DNA of 64,000 nucleotides from contig NZ_FNWV01000002.1 of the NCBI RefSeq assembly GCF_900108555.1, forward strand, positions 299,389-363,388. Direction: 5' to 3'. A program made the position numbers and the translations under genes. The DNA is from Ruminococcus flavefaciens. Its GTDB lineage: Bacteria > Bacillota > Clostridia > Oscillospirales > Ruminococcaceae. Shown one piece after another: positions 8,579 through 17,015 of the stretch; the stretch's first letter is position 1; each line of letters begins with the position of its first letter. Under the pieces are notes generated by a model. That model saw only the letters and a program-made list of their open reading frames with translations, searched no databases and was not told the origin of the DNA.

Positions 8579-9103
8579 TCACCTGTCTTTCAGAAGCTGA
8601 TATACCGAGATGACAAAATCGGTAATTATTACGGCTGATATGGTGAGACCTGCGCCGACGCATACGGGCTTCGGCAGCTTTTCACTGAGCTTTCCCGAAA
8701 GAGGGTGGAGCACATAGAAATACGCCACGGCAAGAAGTCCGAATATGGCACTTGATATAAGGCTTGACCTGTCAAGTATTGAGAAATACCAGTTGTGATA
8801 AGTCCAGAACTGCTTATGGAATATGAATTCCAGCAGGTATGCAGAACCCAGCTCAAACAAGGTCGTTACCACAAGAGCGAAGATGAAGATGAAAACGGGA
8901 TTGCGCTTCTTTCTCAGCATAGCCAGAAGAATGAACGCTCCCACCGAATATATGGGGACTATGGGCAGATGAAGTATGCCGCGGTTCTCGAAATAGTGGT
9001 ACATTGCCCATGTGATGCCCACCTCGTACAGCCAGCCGATGAAGCCTGCGACTGCGAACTCAAAAACATAGCGGAAAAAATTCCGTGAAATATCTTTTTT
9101 CAT
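8579..9103 (-). CDS. PF06541-type multi-pass membrane protein (putative ABC-transporter type IV)
   Basis: This protein has 174 residues with about five transmembrane helices. The segment FEFAVAGFIGWLYEVGITW, then LHLPIVPIYSVGAFILLAML, FELGSAYLLEFIFHKQFWTYHNW and the closing helices, follows the pattern of the CmpB/PF06541 family (GFxGWxxE, PxxPIYGxGA, LE...E..W.Y). The family is widespread in Firmicutes and its molecular role is unclear despite the ABC-transporter label. It is packed with the neighbouring membrane genes (4 bp and 17 bp gaps), so it is co-transcribed with them. Confidence 0.8.
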   Translation of the reverse strand: MKKDISRNFFRYVFEFAVAGFIGWLYEVGITWAMYHYFENRGILHLPIVPIYSVGAFILLAMLRKKRNPVFIFIFALVVTTLFELGSAYLLEFIFHKQFWTYHNWYFSILDRSSLISSAIFGLLAVAYFYVLHPLSGKLSEKLPKPVCVGAGLTISAVIITDFVISVYQLLKDR

Positions 9104-9120
9104 GTCATTATGCCCTCCAC

Positions 9121-9531
9121 TCAGTCAAAAATAGGATAAAAGCTGTAGAGGAGCAATGGCATTGCTGCGCAGATACAGAAAGCTGCAAGGTATGCTTTAC
9201 CGAGTTTGGGGCTTGTTGCTTTTATGATCGTCATAAAGACAAGCTCTATAATAGCAAGAACGCCGTAATAGCCCAGTCCGACCGTGAACAGGAGTCCTAC
9301 AGCCACCTCGCCGTAATACATTATCCTGCGTACAGTTTCCGTATCTTCCGATACTGCACTATTAGTCACGTTTGCAGCAAGTATGATAAGTGTTGTGATA
9401 AGAGGCGGAAGTGTCAGGATAAGCTGAGCGATACCGCATTTTTTCTCTTTTTTGCCGTGATTTGCCATGGATATCACAGCAAGTGTCAACAGGAGCAGCG
9501 GAACAGTATATACAATTATCGTTTTTATCAT
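9121..9531 (-). CDS. Four-helix membrane protein of unknown function
   Basis: This 136-residue protein has four predicted transmembrane helices (about 4-22, 35-54, 69-90 and 112-130). Lys/Glu-rich loops such as NHGKKEKKCG lie between them. No conserved motif known to me is visible. It is 3 bp from the YccF gene upstream and 17 bp from the PF06541 gene downstream, which supports co-transcription and real coding status. The neighbouring functions do not define its job. Confidence 0.7.
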   Translation of the reverse strand: MIKTIIVYTVPLLLLTLAVISMANHGKKEKKCGIAQLILTLPPLITTLIILAANVTNSAVSEDTETVRRIMYYGEVAVGLLFTVGLGYYGVLAIIELVFMTIIKATSPKLGKAYLAAFCICAAMPLLLYSFYPIFD

Positions 9532-9534
9532 AAT

Positions 9535-9906
9535 TCAGCCCAGCCTATACTTTACTTCTGCACCAAAGGGCATGAGAGCAAGCTTTGCAAGCTTGAACAT
9601 CTGCACACCGAATGGTATACCGATAAAGGTGATACAAAGCACCAGACCGATAGCTGTGAATTCCAGTGCCATAACAAGTCCGCCGAATATGAGCCACAGC
9701 AGATTTACGAGGAAGCTTACAGTGCCGCTGCCGTATTCCACGTGTTTGCCGAAAGGCATGAAGGAAAGATGTGCCATTTTGAAGCACTGCTTACCAACAG
9801 GTACGACGATTATAGTCATACACCACAGCAGACCGACCAGACACCAGCTGAGACCGCTCCAGAAGCCGCCGAAAATGAACCATAAAAGATTACCAATACA
9901 TCCCAT
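9535..9906 (-). CDS. YccF domain-containing inner-membrane protein
   Basis: This 123-residue protein consists of two tandem YccF repeats. NLLWFIFGGFWSGLSWCLVG with PVGKQCFKMAHLSFMPFGK is echoed by NLLWLIFGGLVMALEFTAIG with PFGVQMFKLAKLALMPFG. This is the diagnostic duplicated pattern of PF03733. It is an integral membrane protein of unknown biochemical role. It follows the BaiN-type flavoprotein by 18 bp and is the first of four consecutive small membrane-protein genes. Confidence 0.88.
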   Translation of the reverse strand: MGCIGNLLWFIFGGFWSGLSWCLVGLLWCMTIIVVPVGKQCFKMAHLSFMPFGKHVEYGSGTVSFLVNLLWLIFGGLVMALEFTAIGLVLCITFIGIPFGVQMFKLAKLALMPFGAEVKYRLG

Positions 9907-9924
9907 AATATCATTTACCTCTTT

Positions 9925-11142
9925 TTACATATTTACTGCTGCAGCATAAGCAGTAGAAAAAGCTATCTGCAAATTGAAGCCGCCTGTGTAAGCGTCAACG
10001 TCTATGACCTCGCCTGCGAAGTAAAGACCGCTCACCAGTTTTGACTCCATAGTTTTCGGATCGATTTCCTTTACAGATATCCCGCCGCTTGTGATGATAG
10101 CCTCATCAATAGGGCGGAACCCCGATATCCTTACAGGAAAAGCTTTGATAAGCTCACCGAATTTATGACGCTGCTCCTTGGTTATGCCGTTTATCTTTTG
10201 CTCGGGAGATATTCCCGAAAGCCTTACCATAACGGGTATCAGCTTTGCAGGGAGCAGCTTGCGGATACCGTTCTGGAAGTCACGGTTGAGGTTTTCGGCG
10301 AAGTCGCGCTGTATCCTTGCATCGAGCTGCTCGGGAGACAGTGCAGGCTTCAGGTCTATGAGCAGCCTGTAGCGGTTCGGCTGCATATCCCTTATATGAG
10401 AGCTTGCGCTCAATACCAGCGGACCCGATACCCCGAAATGCGTAAACAGCATCTCACCAAGCTCGCTGTATATTTTTTTATCCTTGTCGAAAAGGTTAAG
10501 AGTTACATTTCTAAGTGAAAGTCCCATCATCTCCGCGCAGTATTTATCGGGAGAGGTGAGGGGGACAAGGCTCGGTTTAAGCTCGGTCACTGTGTGTCCA
10601 AGCTCCTGTGCCAGCGTATATCCGTCACCTGTTGAGCCCGTGGCAGGGTAGGATTTTCCGCCGCAGGCTATCAGCACCGCAGCCGAGCGATATTCCTCAC
10701 CGCCTGCCTTTACGCCGCAGACTGCGCCGTTTTCCGTGAGTATCTTCGTGACGCGCTTCTGTATGACCTTAACGCCGAGCTGTTTCATTTCATGTGCCAT
10801 AGCGTCCGCGATATCGTTGGCGTTGTCGCTTACGGGGAATACTCTGTTTCCGCGCTCTGTTTTCAGCGGTACGCCAAGCTCCTCGAAGAAGCTCATGGTA
10901 CATTCGGCATCGAAGCTTGCAAAAGAGCTGTACAAAAAACGCGGATTTACGGGGATATTCTTCATGTGCTCCTCAGAGGAGCTGTTGTTGGTCACGTTGC
11001 AGCGGCCCTTTCCCGTTATGCGCAGCTTCCTGCCAAGCTTTTCGTTTTTCTCGAAAACCATAACGGACTTTCCGTATCTAGCGGCTGTAACAGCTGCAAA
11101 GCAGCCTGCTGCACCGCCGCCTATAATAATGATATCAGTCAT
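9925..11142 (-). CDS. BaiN/HI0933-family NAD(P)/FAD-dependent flavoprotein
   Basis: This 405-residue protein starts with a dinucleotide-binding fold (DIIIIGGGAAGCFAAVTAAR) followed by the family signature EKLGRKLRITGKGRCNVTNN. The C-terminal GLYFAGEVIDVDAYTGGFNLQ is the second FAD-contact motif. Length and both motifs match the HI0933/BaiN family, whose best-studied member reduces bile-acid intermediates; most members have unknown substrates. Its start overlaps the DUF3006 gene by 8 bp. In many clostridia this gene directly precedes cmk; here four membrane-protein genes lie between. Confidence 0.92.
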   Translation of the reverse strand: MTDIIIIGGGAAGCFAAVTAARYGKSVMVFEKNEKLGRKLRITGKGRCNVTNNSSSEEHMKNIPVNPRFLYSSFASFDAECTMSFFEELGVPLKTERGNRVFPVSDNANDIADAMAHEMKQLGVKVIQKRVTKILTENGAVCGVKAGGEEYRSAAVLIACGGKSYPATGSTGDGYTLAQELGHTVTELKPSLVPLTSPDKYCAEMMGLSLRNVTLNLFDKDKKIYSELGEMLFTHFGVSGPLVLSASSHIRDMQPNRYRLLIDLKPALSPEQLDARIQRDFAENLNRDFQNGIRKLLPAKLIPVMVRLSGISPEQKINGITKEQRHKFGELIKAFPVRISGFRPIDEAIITSGGISVKEIDPKTMESKLVSGLYFAGEVIDVDAYTGGFNLQIAFSTAYAAAVNM

Positions 11143-11365
11143 TTTTTCCTCTTTTATCAGTTTTGTTCAAAAGCCTTTTCAGCCGCTTCCTTGTGCGTTC
11201 CCGTCTTTGCTCTGTGGCAGTTGTATCAACAGTCCACGATCCGTCATAGACGAGTACATCGCCCTCGGCTGCATTTTCGGGGAGCAGGCTGCGCTCAACA
11301 TTTATCATACCGTCATCTGTTTCAAGCACAGCAAGACTGCCCTCAAATCTGTCAATAATTATCAT
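11135..11365 (-). CDS. DUF3006 family protein
   Basis: This is a 76-residue protein starting MIIIDRFEGSLAVLETDDG. DUF3006 proteins are about 70-80 residues long and start with this IDRFEG...AVLE pattern. The ATG at 11365 overlaps the stop of the MBL gene as ATGA, and AAAGGAA lies about 8 nt upstream, so a longer frame starting at 11431 is rejected. DUF3006 genes are repeatedly found next to ComEC-like MBL hydrolases, as here, which suggests a functional pair of unknown purpose. The C terminus is basic (RRERTRKRLKRLLNKTDKR). Confidence 0.85.
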   Translation of the reverse strand: MIIIDRFEGSLAVLETDDGMINVERSLLPENAAEGDVLVYDGSWTVDTTATEQRRERTRKRLKRLLNKTDKRGKND

Positions 11366-12372
11366 TTGGCGTTCCTTTCGGGAGTGAGAGACAGCTTTTT
11401 TCCGTCGGACTCTATGACTATAGTTCCGCATACGTCGGTGCGGTAGATATGGTCGGTGTACTCTTTCAGCCTTTTTATGGTACTGTCGGCAGGGTGACCG
11501 TAGGAATTTTCCTTGCCGCAGGAAATAACAGCTATCTCAGGGCGGATAACTGCAAGAAGATCTGAGGTGGAGGAGTAAGCACTGCCGTGATGACCTGCTT
11601 TATAGACATTGACCTTGCCGACTTTTTCGGCTTTCAGCATCTGAGCTTCTTCCTCAGCTTCCGCATCGCCTGTCAGCAGGAAGGAATTGCTTCCGTGATA
11701 CAGCATAAAGCTTATAGAGTAATTGTTTATATCCTCCTGAAATGTACCGTCGGGAGCTGTTATCTCAGCTCTTGCATCACCTATGTTTATTATTCTTCCC
11801 ACATCTGCCACAGTGACAGCAGTCTCATTTTCCTCACAGGCATCGAGGAATTTCTCGTAAAACATGGCTGTGGGGAGCTGTTCATCGGGAATATGCGGGA
11901 CTATCACTTCGCCCACATCGAAGGTCTCGATGATGCGGTACATACCGCCCATATGGTCTGAGTGAGGGTGAGTAGCGATGATGTAGTCAAGCCGTCCGAT
12001 GCCGAGTTTTTTCAGATACTTTATCACCTGAGCCGATACTGCATCTTCGCCGCAGTCCACAAGCATAGTAGTACCGTTTGCAGCTATGAAAGTGCAGTCG
12101 CCCTGTCCAACGTCTATGAAGTGGACTTCAAGTATATCCTTTGCAGGAAATGTATGTGCAGGCTTGCTCCAATAGTGTCGGCAGGCAAATATGATAATGC
12201 CGACTATGAGCAGAAAGCCGATGAACTTTAATGCTTTTTCTTTCCGTGCGGAGCGTTCTTTTTCCCGTTCCTCTGCGAGTTCCCGAAGGTACTGTTTTTG
12301 CTGCGCATTGAGCTTGTATTTCTCTCCTGCTGCTTCGACGAAGCTTTCCGTGTCTTTGAAGTATTTTGCCAC
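11362..12372 (-). CDS. Membrane-anchored ComEC-like metallo-beta-lactamase-fold hydrolase
   Basis: This protein has 336 residues. A charged cytoplasmic N terminus (about 1-45) is followed by one transmembrane helix (FIGFLLIVGIIIFACRHYW), then an extracellular MBL domain like the C-terminal part of ComEC. The metal site THPHSDHMGG (HxHxDH) lies near residue 140, preceded by VHFIDVGQGD, with GDAE and GHHGSAYSST further on. Such proteins are thought to be nucleases or phosphoesterases on the cell surface. The start is a GTG with GGCGGTGA six bases upstream. It overlaps the end of ygiQ by 145 bp, which is unusually long. Confidence 0.88.
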   Translation of the reverse strand: MAKYFKDTESFVEAAGEKYKLNAQQKQYLRELAEEREKERSARKEKALKFIGFLLIVGIIIFACRHYWSKPAHTFPAKDILEVHFIDVGQGDCTFIAANGTTMLVDCGEDAVSAQVIKYLKKLGIGRLDYIIATHPHSDHMGGMYRIIETFDVGEVIVPHIPDEQLPTAMFYEKFLDACEENETAVTVADVGRIINIGDARAEITAPDGTFQEDINNYSISFMLYHGSNSFLLTGDAEAEEEAQMLKAEKVGKVNVYKAGHHGSAYSSTSDLLAVIRPEIAVISCGKENSYGHPADSTIKRLKEYTDHIYRTDVCGTIVIESDGKKLSLTPERNAK

Positions 12373-14207
12373 GACTTGTCACCGCCTTTTCGGGGAGTAT
12401 TTCCCTGCTTGTGAGAGTCTCCCTCTATGAGGCATTTCGGCGACGAGCCTATAAGGTCGCGCCTGCCTGCGGCTTTGAGAGCTTCAAGGACTATCTCTCT
12501 GTTCTGAGGGCGGAAATATTGCAGCAGAGCTCGCTGCATAGCCTTTTCTTTGGGAGTTTTCGGCACATACACCTTTTCCATGGTATACGGGTCGAGCTCC
12601 GTATAGAACATAGCCGTTGAGATAGTACCGGGAGTAGGGTAGAAGTCCTGCACCTGCTCGGGGCGTATCTTGTTTTCCTTGAGGAAAACGGCTAAGTCGA
12701 TAGCTTCGTTGAGAGTGCTTCCGGGGTGTGAGGACATGAGATAGGGAACGAGATACTGCTCCTTTCCCATACCCTTTGTTATTTCGTAGAAACGCTTCTG
12801 AAAGCGTTTGTAGGCTTCGATATGGGGCTTGCCCATTTTGTCAAGAACTACCGCCGAACAGTGTTCGGGAGCGACTTTCAGCTGACCGCTTACGTGGTGC
12901 ATGATGAGCTCGCGCATGAATTCGTCGTCCTTGTCCTCAATGAGATAATCGTAGCGTATGCCCGAACGGATAAACACCTTTTTCACGCCCTTGACCTTGC
13001 GTATCTTTCTCAGCATGGAGAGATATTCCGTGTGGTCGACTTTAAGTGCGGGACAGGGAGTTGGTGCAAGACATTTCTTGCCCATGCAGAGTCCTTTGGT
13101 TATCTGCTTATCGCAGGACGGGCGGCGGAAATCAGCGGTCGGACCGCCAACATCGTGTATATATCCCTTGAAATCGGGCATCTGAGTGATTCGCTCCGCT
13201 TCTTTGAGTACCGATTCAACGCTTCTTACGGTTATACGTCTGCCCTGATGAAGAGCTATGGAGCAGAAATTGCAGTAACCGAAGCAGCCGCGGTTGTGAG
13301 TGATAGAGAAGCGCACCTCCTCGATACCCGGAACGCCGCCGAGCGCCTCATAGGACGGGTGTATAGCACGGGTATAGGGGAGGGAATAAATGTGGTCAAG
13401 CTCCTCGGTGGTGAGACTGTAGGCAGGGGGAGTCTGTACCAGCATCATCTTGCCGTGACGCTGTATGATAGTCTTTCCGTAGACCTCGTCCTGCCAGTCG
13501 TACTGTATTTTTACAGCCTTTGCGTACTCTGTCTTGCTGTCGCGCACCTGCTCGAATGAGGGACACTGAGCTGCACCGATAGGCGTATTGACAGGCTCTG
13601 TGAGGTAGCATATACCGCGTATATCTGTCATATTTCGGATACTTTCACCTGCGGCAAGACGTGGACATATCTCCTGTATCTGGTGCTCGCCCATGCCGTA
13701 CATGAGTATGTCCGCACCGCTGTCAACGAGCACAGATGGGCGCACAGCGTCGTCCCAGTAGTCATAGTGGGCGAAACGGCGCAGAGAAGCCTCAAGACCG
13801 CCGATAGCTATTGGTATGTCGCCGAAGTACTCTCGCAGCTTCTGACAGTAGACGATAACGGCTCTGTCGGGACGTTTGCCTGCAACGCCGCCTGCGGTGT
13901 AAGCGTCATCGGAGCGTTTGCGCTTGGCGGCGGTATAGTGAGCCACCATAGAGTCGATATTTCCTGCGGTAACGAGGAAAGCGTATTTCGGAGCACCAAA
14001 GCGGCGGAAGTCCTTGTCCGTATGCCAGTCGGGCTGTGAGATGATACCGACAGTATAGCCCATATTCTCGATAAGCCTTGTGACGATAGCCGCTCCGAAG
14101 CTTGGGTGGTCAACGTAAGCGTCACCTGTTATGTATATGAAATCGAACTGATCTATGCCAAGCTCGTCCATTTCTTTTTTTGTTGTAGGCAGAAAGCCTT
14201 CATACAT
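12228..14207 (-). CDS. YgiQ-family radical SAM protein
   Basis: This 659-residue protein starts MYEGFLPTTKKEMDELGIDQ, typical of YgiQ, after a GGAGGTGATACC ribosome-binding site. The radical-SAM cluster motif CFGYCNFC (CxxxCxxC) lies near residue 312. GGLEASLRRFAHYDYWDD and HPGSTLNEAIDLAVFLKEN are further family hallmarks. The reaction is not known. The C-terminal 60 or so residues are low-complexity and basic (HKQGNTPRKGGDKSWQ, GKKNAPHGKKKH), normal for this family, and this tail is the part that overlaps the MBL gene. It opens the long minus-strand operon that runs to ispH-S1. Confidence 0.93.
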   Translation of the reverse strand: MYEGFLPTTKKEMDELGIDQFDFIYITGDAYVDHPSFGAAIVTRLIENMGYTVGIISQPDWHTDKDFRRFGAPKYAFLVTAGNIDSMVAHYTAAKRKRSDDAYTAGGVAGKRPDRAVIVYCQKLREYFGDIPIAIGGLEASLRRFAHYDYWDDAVRPSVLVDSGADILMYGMGEHQIQEICPRLAAGESIRNMTDIRGICYLTEPVNTPIGAAQCPSFEQVRDSKTEYAKAVKIQYDWQDEVYGKTIIQRHGKMMLVQTPPAYSLTTEELDHIYSLPYTRAIHPSYEALGGVPGIEEVRFSITHNRGCFGYCNFCSIALHQGRRITVRSVESVLKEAERITQMPDFKGYIHDVGGPTADFRRPSCDKQITKGLCMGKKCLAPTPCPALKVDHTEYLSMLRKIRKVKGVKKVFIRSGIRYDYLIEDKDDEFMRELIMHHVSGQLKVAPEHCSAVVLDKMGKPHIEAYKRFQKRFYEITKGMGKEQYLVPYLMSSHPGSTLNEAIDLAVFLKENKIRPEQVQDFYPTPGTISTAMFYTELDPYTMEKVYVPKTPKEKAMQRALLQYFRPQNREIVLEALKAAGRRDLIGSSPKCLIEGDSHKQGNTPRKGGDKSWQNTSKTRKASSKQQERNTSSMRSKNSTFGNSQRNGKKNAPHGKKKH

Positions 14208-14222
14208 GGTATCACCTCCTGT

Positions 14223-14362
14223 AAAACATATTTTTGCGGAGCAAAATATGTTTTGAGTGAGTAGAGAGTAGTGAGTAGTAAGTAGTATTATGCAGCGAAG
14301 CAGTTTCTACTCTCTGCTTACTACTTACTGAAATTCAAATTTTGCAAAGCAAAATTTGAATT
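14223..14362. repeat. Three consecutive stem-loops between ftsK and ygiQ
   Basis: Stem-loop 1 (14223-14254) pairs AAAACATATTTTTGC with GCAAAATATGTTTT. Stem-loop 3 (14332-14362) pairs AATTCAAATTTTGC with GCAAAATTTGAATT around AAA and touches the ftsK stop. Between them lies a GTGAGTAGTAAGTAG-type tract that is roughly mirrored by CTACTCTCTGCTTACTACTTACT. Stems 1 and 3 share a GCAAAA/TTTTGC core. No T-run follows, so this is not a simple terminator. Confidence 0.7.
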
Positions 14363-16920
14363 TATTCGTCCATTCTGCGAAGCCGCCATTCATCGTACTG
14401 CATCTTCGACATGAGCACCTTACGGGGCTTAGCACCTTCGCTTGCGCCGATAACTCCGCGTTCTTCAAGCTCGTCCATTATACGCGCAGCCCTTGCGTAG
14501 CCAAGCTTCAGCTTTCTTTGCAGCATTGAAGTCGAGAGCTGACCAGCTTCTACGGCTACCTTTATAGCAGCCTCAACTATGTCCTCATCACTTCCGCCGC
14601 CAACAGAAGAACCGCTGTCAGCTGCTCCCGAGCCGCCCTGCGACTGCGGAGAATATCCCTCAACAGCACCTGTGATAGCAGGATCGTATGTGACATCTAC
14701 CTGAGACTTTACATAGCGAACAGTTTCTGCGATATCTTCATTTGACGAGAAACAGCCCTGTACACGGACAGGCTTTCCTGCACCTATAGGCATATACAGC
14801 ATATCGCCGTTTCCGAGGAGCTTGTCTGCGCCGCCCATATCTATGATAGTACGCGAGTCTACCTGTGACTTTACCGAGAGTGCGATACGGCTTGGGATGT
14901 TTGCCTTGATAAGACCTGTGATAACGTCTGTTGTGGGACGCTGAGTAGCAACTACAAGGTGCATACCTGCGGCACGTCCCATTTGTGCGAGGCGGCAGAT
15001 GAAGTCCTCGACTTCCTTTCCTGCAACGAGCATCATATCAGCAAGCTCGTCTATGAATATGACTACCTGCGGCATAGGTGAGCGGTCGCCGTCCACTTCC
15101 GCAAGCTCATTATATGAGCGAAGGTCGTTTGCACCTGCCTCTGCGAAGATATTGTATCTGCGCATCATTTCATTTACAGCCCAGCACAGCGCACCTGCGG
15201 CACGTTTACAGTCTGTTACTATAGGTATGAGAAGGTGCGGTATATTCTCGAATATTTTGAATTCAACTATCTTAGGGTCGATAAGTATGAGCTTTACCTC
15301 ATCGGGAGTTGCATTGTAGAGGATACTCATTATAATGGAACGTGTGCAGACGGATTTACCCGAACCTGTAGTACCTGCGATGATAACGTGAGGCATTTTT
15401 GCGATATCGCCGAGAATGATATTACCCGTGATATCCTTGCCCACTGCAAATGTGAGCTTGCTCTTTGACTCTCTGAATTCGGGAGAAGCTATTATCTCGC
15501 GGAGAGTTACCATGTCCTTTGTGGTGTTAGGTATCTCGATACCTACAGCAGCCTTTCCGGGAACAGGTGCTTCTATACGAACGCCCTGAGCAGCAAGGCT
15601 GAGAGCGATATCGTCCTCAAGTCCCTTTATCTTTGATACCTTTATTCCTGGACCAGGCTGAATTTCGTAACGTGTGATAGATGGACCTCGGAAGATATCC
15701 TTTATTTTTACCTCAACGCCGAAGCTTGAAAGTGTATTCTTTATAACTTCAGCCTTTTCACGCATTTCCTCAACAGCCTCGGCACGGTTTGAGCGTATCT
15801 CGGGGCGTGTGAGAATATCTATCGGCGGAAGGAAGTACATAGGCTTTTCTTCCTCTGCTTCGATCTCTTCCTCGATGACCTCTTCCGTGGGTACAGGCTT
15901 GCTGTCGGCAGCCTTGCTTATAAGCTGTTCAAGTCCTTCGTCTGTAGGTACAGGCTCGTTTATCTCCTCAACAGGAGGAGCAACATTATGTATTGGAGGA
16001 GCAATATGCTCTTCTACGGGCGGTGCAGCAGCAGGTGCTTCTTCCTCACCGTAGTCGATAAGGTGATCGGTAGGGAGGGGAATATCGAAAAATCCGTCGG
16101 GGAGCCCTTCCACATCGCGCTTGTCCTGCGCTTTCTTTTCCGAGGGCTTACGGCTGGACTTGCGGCTGTTTGTCATGCTTATAGCTTCAAGGTCAGCATC
16201 GAAGTCCTTTCGCTCCTTGTCGTCGTCAAGGTCGTCATCGCCGAAAGCGTCGACGAATTCGCCGCCGATGAACATATTCTGTATGCCGTTAACGCATTTT
16301 CCGATGAATACGAAAGGAGTTGACAGAAGTCTCAGGAAGTCTATGATACCCCGTCCCGAAAGGAGCATTCCGAACACGAAGAACAGTACAAGTGATATTA
16401 GCCTTGCACCCAGCTTGCCGAAGAATTTCAGCAGAGGTCCTGCAATGACCATGCTTGCAACGCCGCCACTCTTATATTCCGCACCGTTTTTATATAGGTT
16501 CTTCAGCTGATTAAAGAAGCGTATCTTTTCGGGCATTGCCCCAACGAAGAATATCTGGAAAGCCGCACTTGCAAGGAATATCATAGCGATGCACCATACG
16601 GCTCTGCCGCTGATATTTTTTCTTGTCTGCTCAGTGCCGAGCTTTATGGCAGTATATATAAGTATTACGGGTATGAGGAAAGCTGCTATGCCGAAAAGTC
16701 CCAGCAGCAGGTTATGCATAGCCAGCCAGCCCTTTGTGCCTTTTATGAGCACCATGAGAGCCGAGAGTATTCCAAGTGCGAAAAGGATCACAGACCAGAG
16801 CTGATTGCTCTCGTTCTGCGGTACGGTCTTTTTATTGCTTTTTACGGGTTCTCTTTTAGGAGCTTCGGGCTTTTTCTGTGTTTTGCCCGAAGATTTCTTT
16901 TTGGTTTGTGTTTGTGCCAT
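14362..16920 (-). CDS. ftsK: FtsK/SpoIIIE-family DNA translocase
   Basis: This 852-residue protein pumps chromosomal DNA through the division or sporulation septum. The N terminus (about 1-45) is Lys-rich, followed by four transmembrane helices (about 45-215). An acidic/Pro-rich linker (about 220-390) leads to the motor. The Walker A motif is GTTGSGKS (about residue 522), Walker B is VVIFIDELADMM, and ATQRPTTDVITGLIKANIPSRI is the family signature. The C-terminal gamma winged helix (LQRKLKLGYARAARIMDELEERG) reads KOPS/SRS-like skew sequences. tepA lies directly upstream, the same pairing as spoIIIE/tepA in Bacillus, and a sigF operon lies elsewhere in this window, so a SpoIIIE role is possible. 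Confidence 0.95.
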   Translation of the reverse strand: MAQTQTKKKSSGKTQKKPEAPKREPVKSNKKTVPQNESNQLWSVILFALGILSALMVLIKGTKGWLAMHNLLLGLFGIAAFLIPVILIYTAIKLGTEQTRKNISGRAVWCIAMIFLASAAFQIFFVGAMPEKIRFFNQLKNLYKNGAEYKSGGVASMVIAGPLLKFFGKLGARLISLVLFFVFGMLLSGRGIIDFLRLLSTPFVFIGKCVNGIQNMFIGGEFVDAFGDDDLDDDKERKDFDADLEAISMTNSRKSSRKPSEKKAQDKRDVEGLPDGFFDIPLPTDHLIDYGEEEAPAAAPPVEEHIAPPIHNVAPPVEEINEPVPTDEGLEQLISKAADSKPVPTEEVIEEEIEAEEEKPMYFLPPIDILTRPEIRSNRAEAVEEMREKAEVIKNTLSSFGVEVKIKDIFRGPSITRYEIQPGPGIKVSKIKGLEDDIALSLAAQGVRIEAPVPGKAAVGIEIPNTTKDMVTLREIIASPEFRESKSKLTFAVGKDITGNIILGDIAKMPHVIIAGTTGSGKSVCTRSIIMSILYNATPDEVKLILIDPKIVEFKIFENIPHLLIPIVTDCKRAAGALCWAVNEMMRRYNIFAEAGANDLRSYNELAEVDGDRSPMPQVVIFIDELADMMLVAGKEVEDFICRLAQMGRAAGMHLVVATQRPTTDVITGLIKANIPSRIALSVKSQVDSRTIIDMGGADKLLGNGDMLYMPIGAGKPVRVQGCFSSNEDIAETVRYVKSQVDVTYDPAITGAVEGYSPQSQGGSGAADSGSSVGGGSDEDIVEAAIKVAVEAGQLSTSMLQRKLKLGYARAARIMDELEERGVIGASEGAKPRKVLMSKMQYDEWRLRRMDE

Positions 16921-17015
16921 GTTAGCCTCCGTTTTGTTCTATTATATATGTATATGTAGCTGTGCCATTGTAACATATTTTCAGCGTGGAAAAGCGCGTA
17001 TCGGCACAGCTGCGT

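Noticed and set aside
9085..9949. Long plus-strand open frames opposite the small membrane-protein genes
   Set aside because: They are antisense shadows of YccF and neighbours: Cys/His-rich, without ribosome-binding site or domain pattern.
12822..13559. 245-codon plus-strand frame opposite ygiQ
   Set aside because: It is an antisense shadow; YgiQ has a clear cluster motif, ribosome-binding site and normal length.
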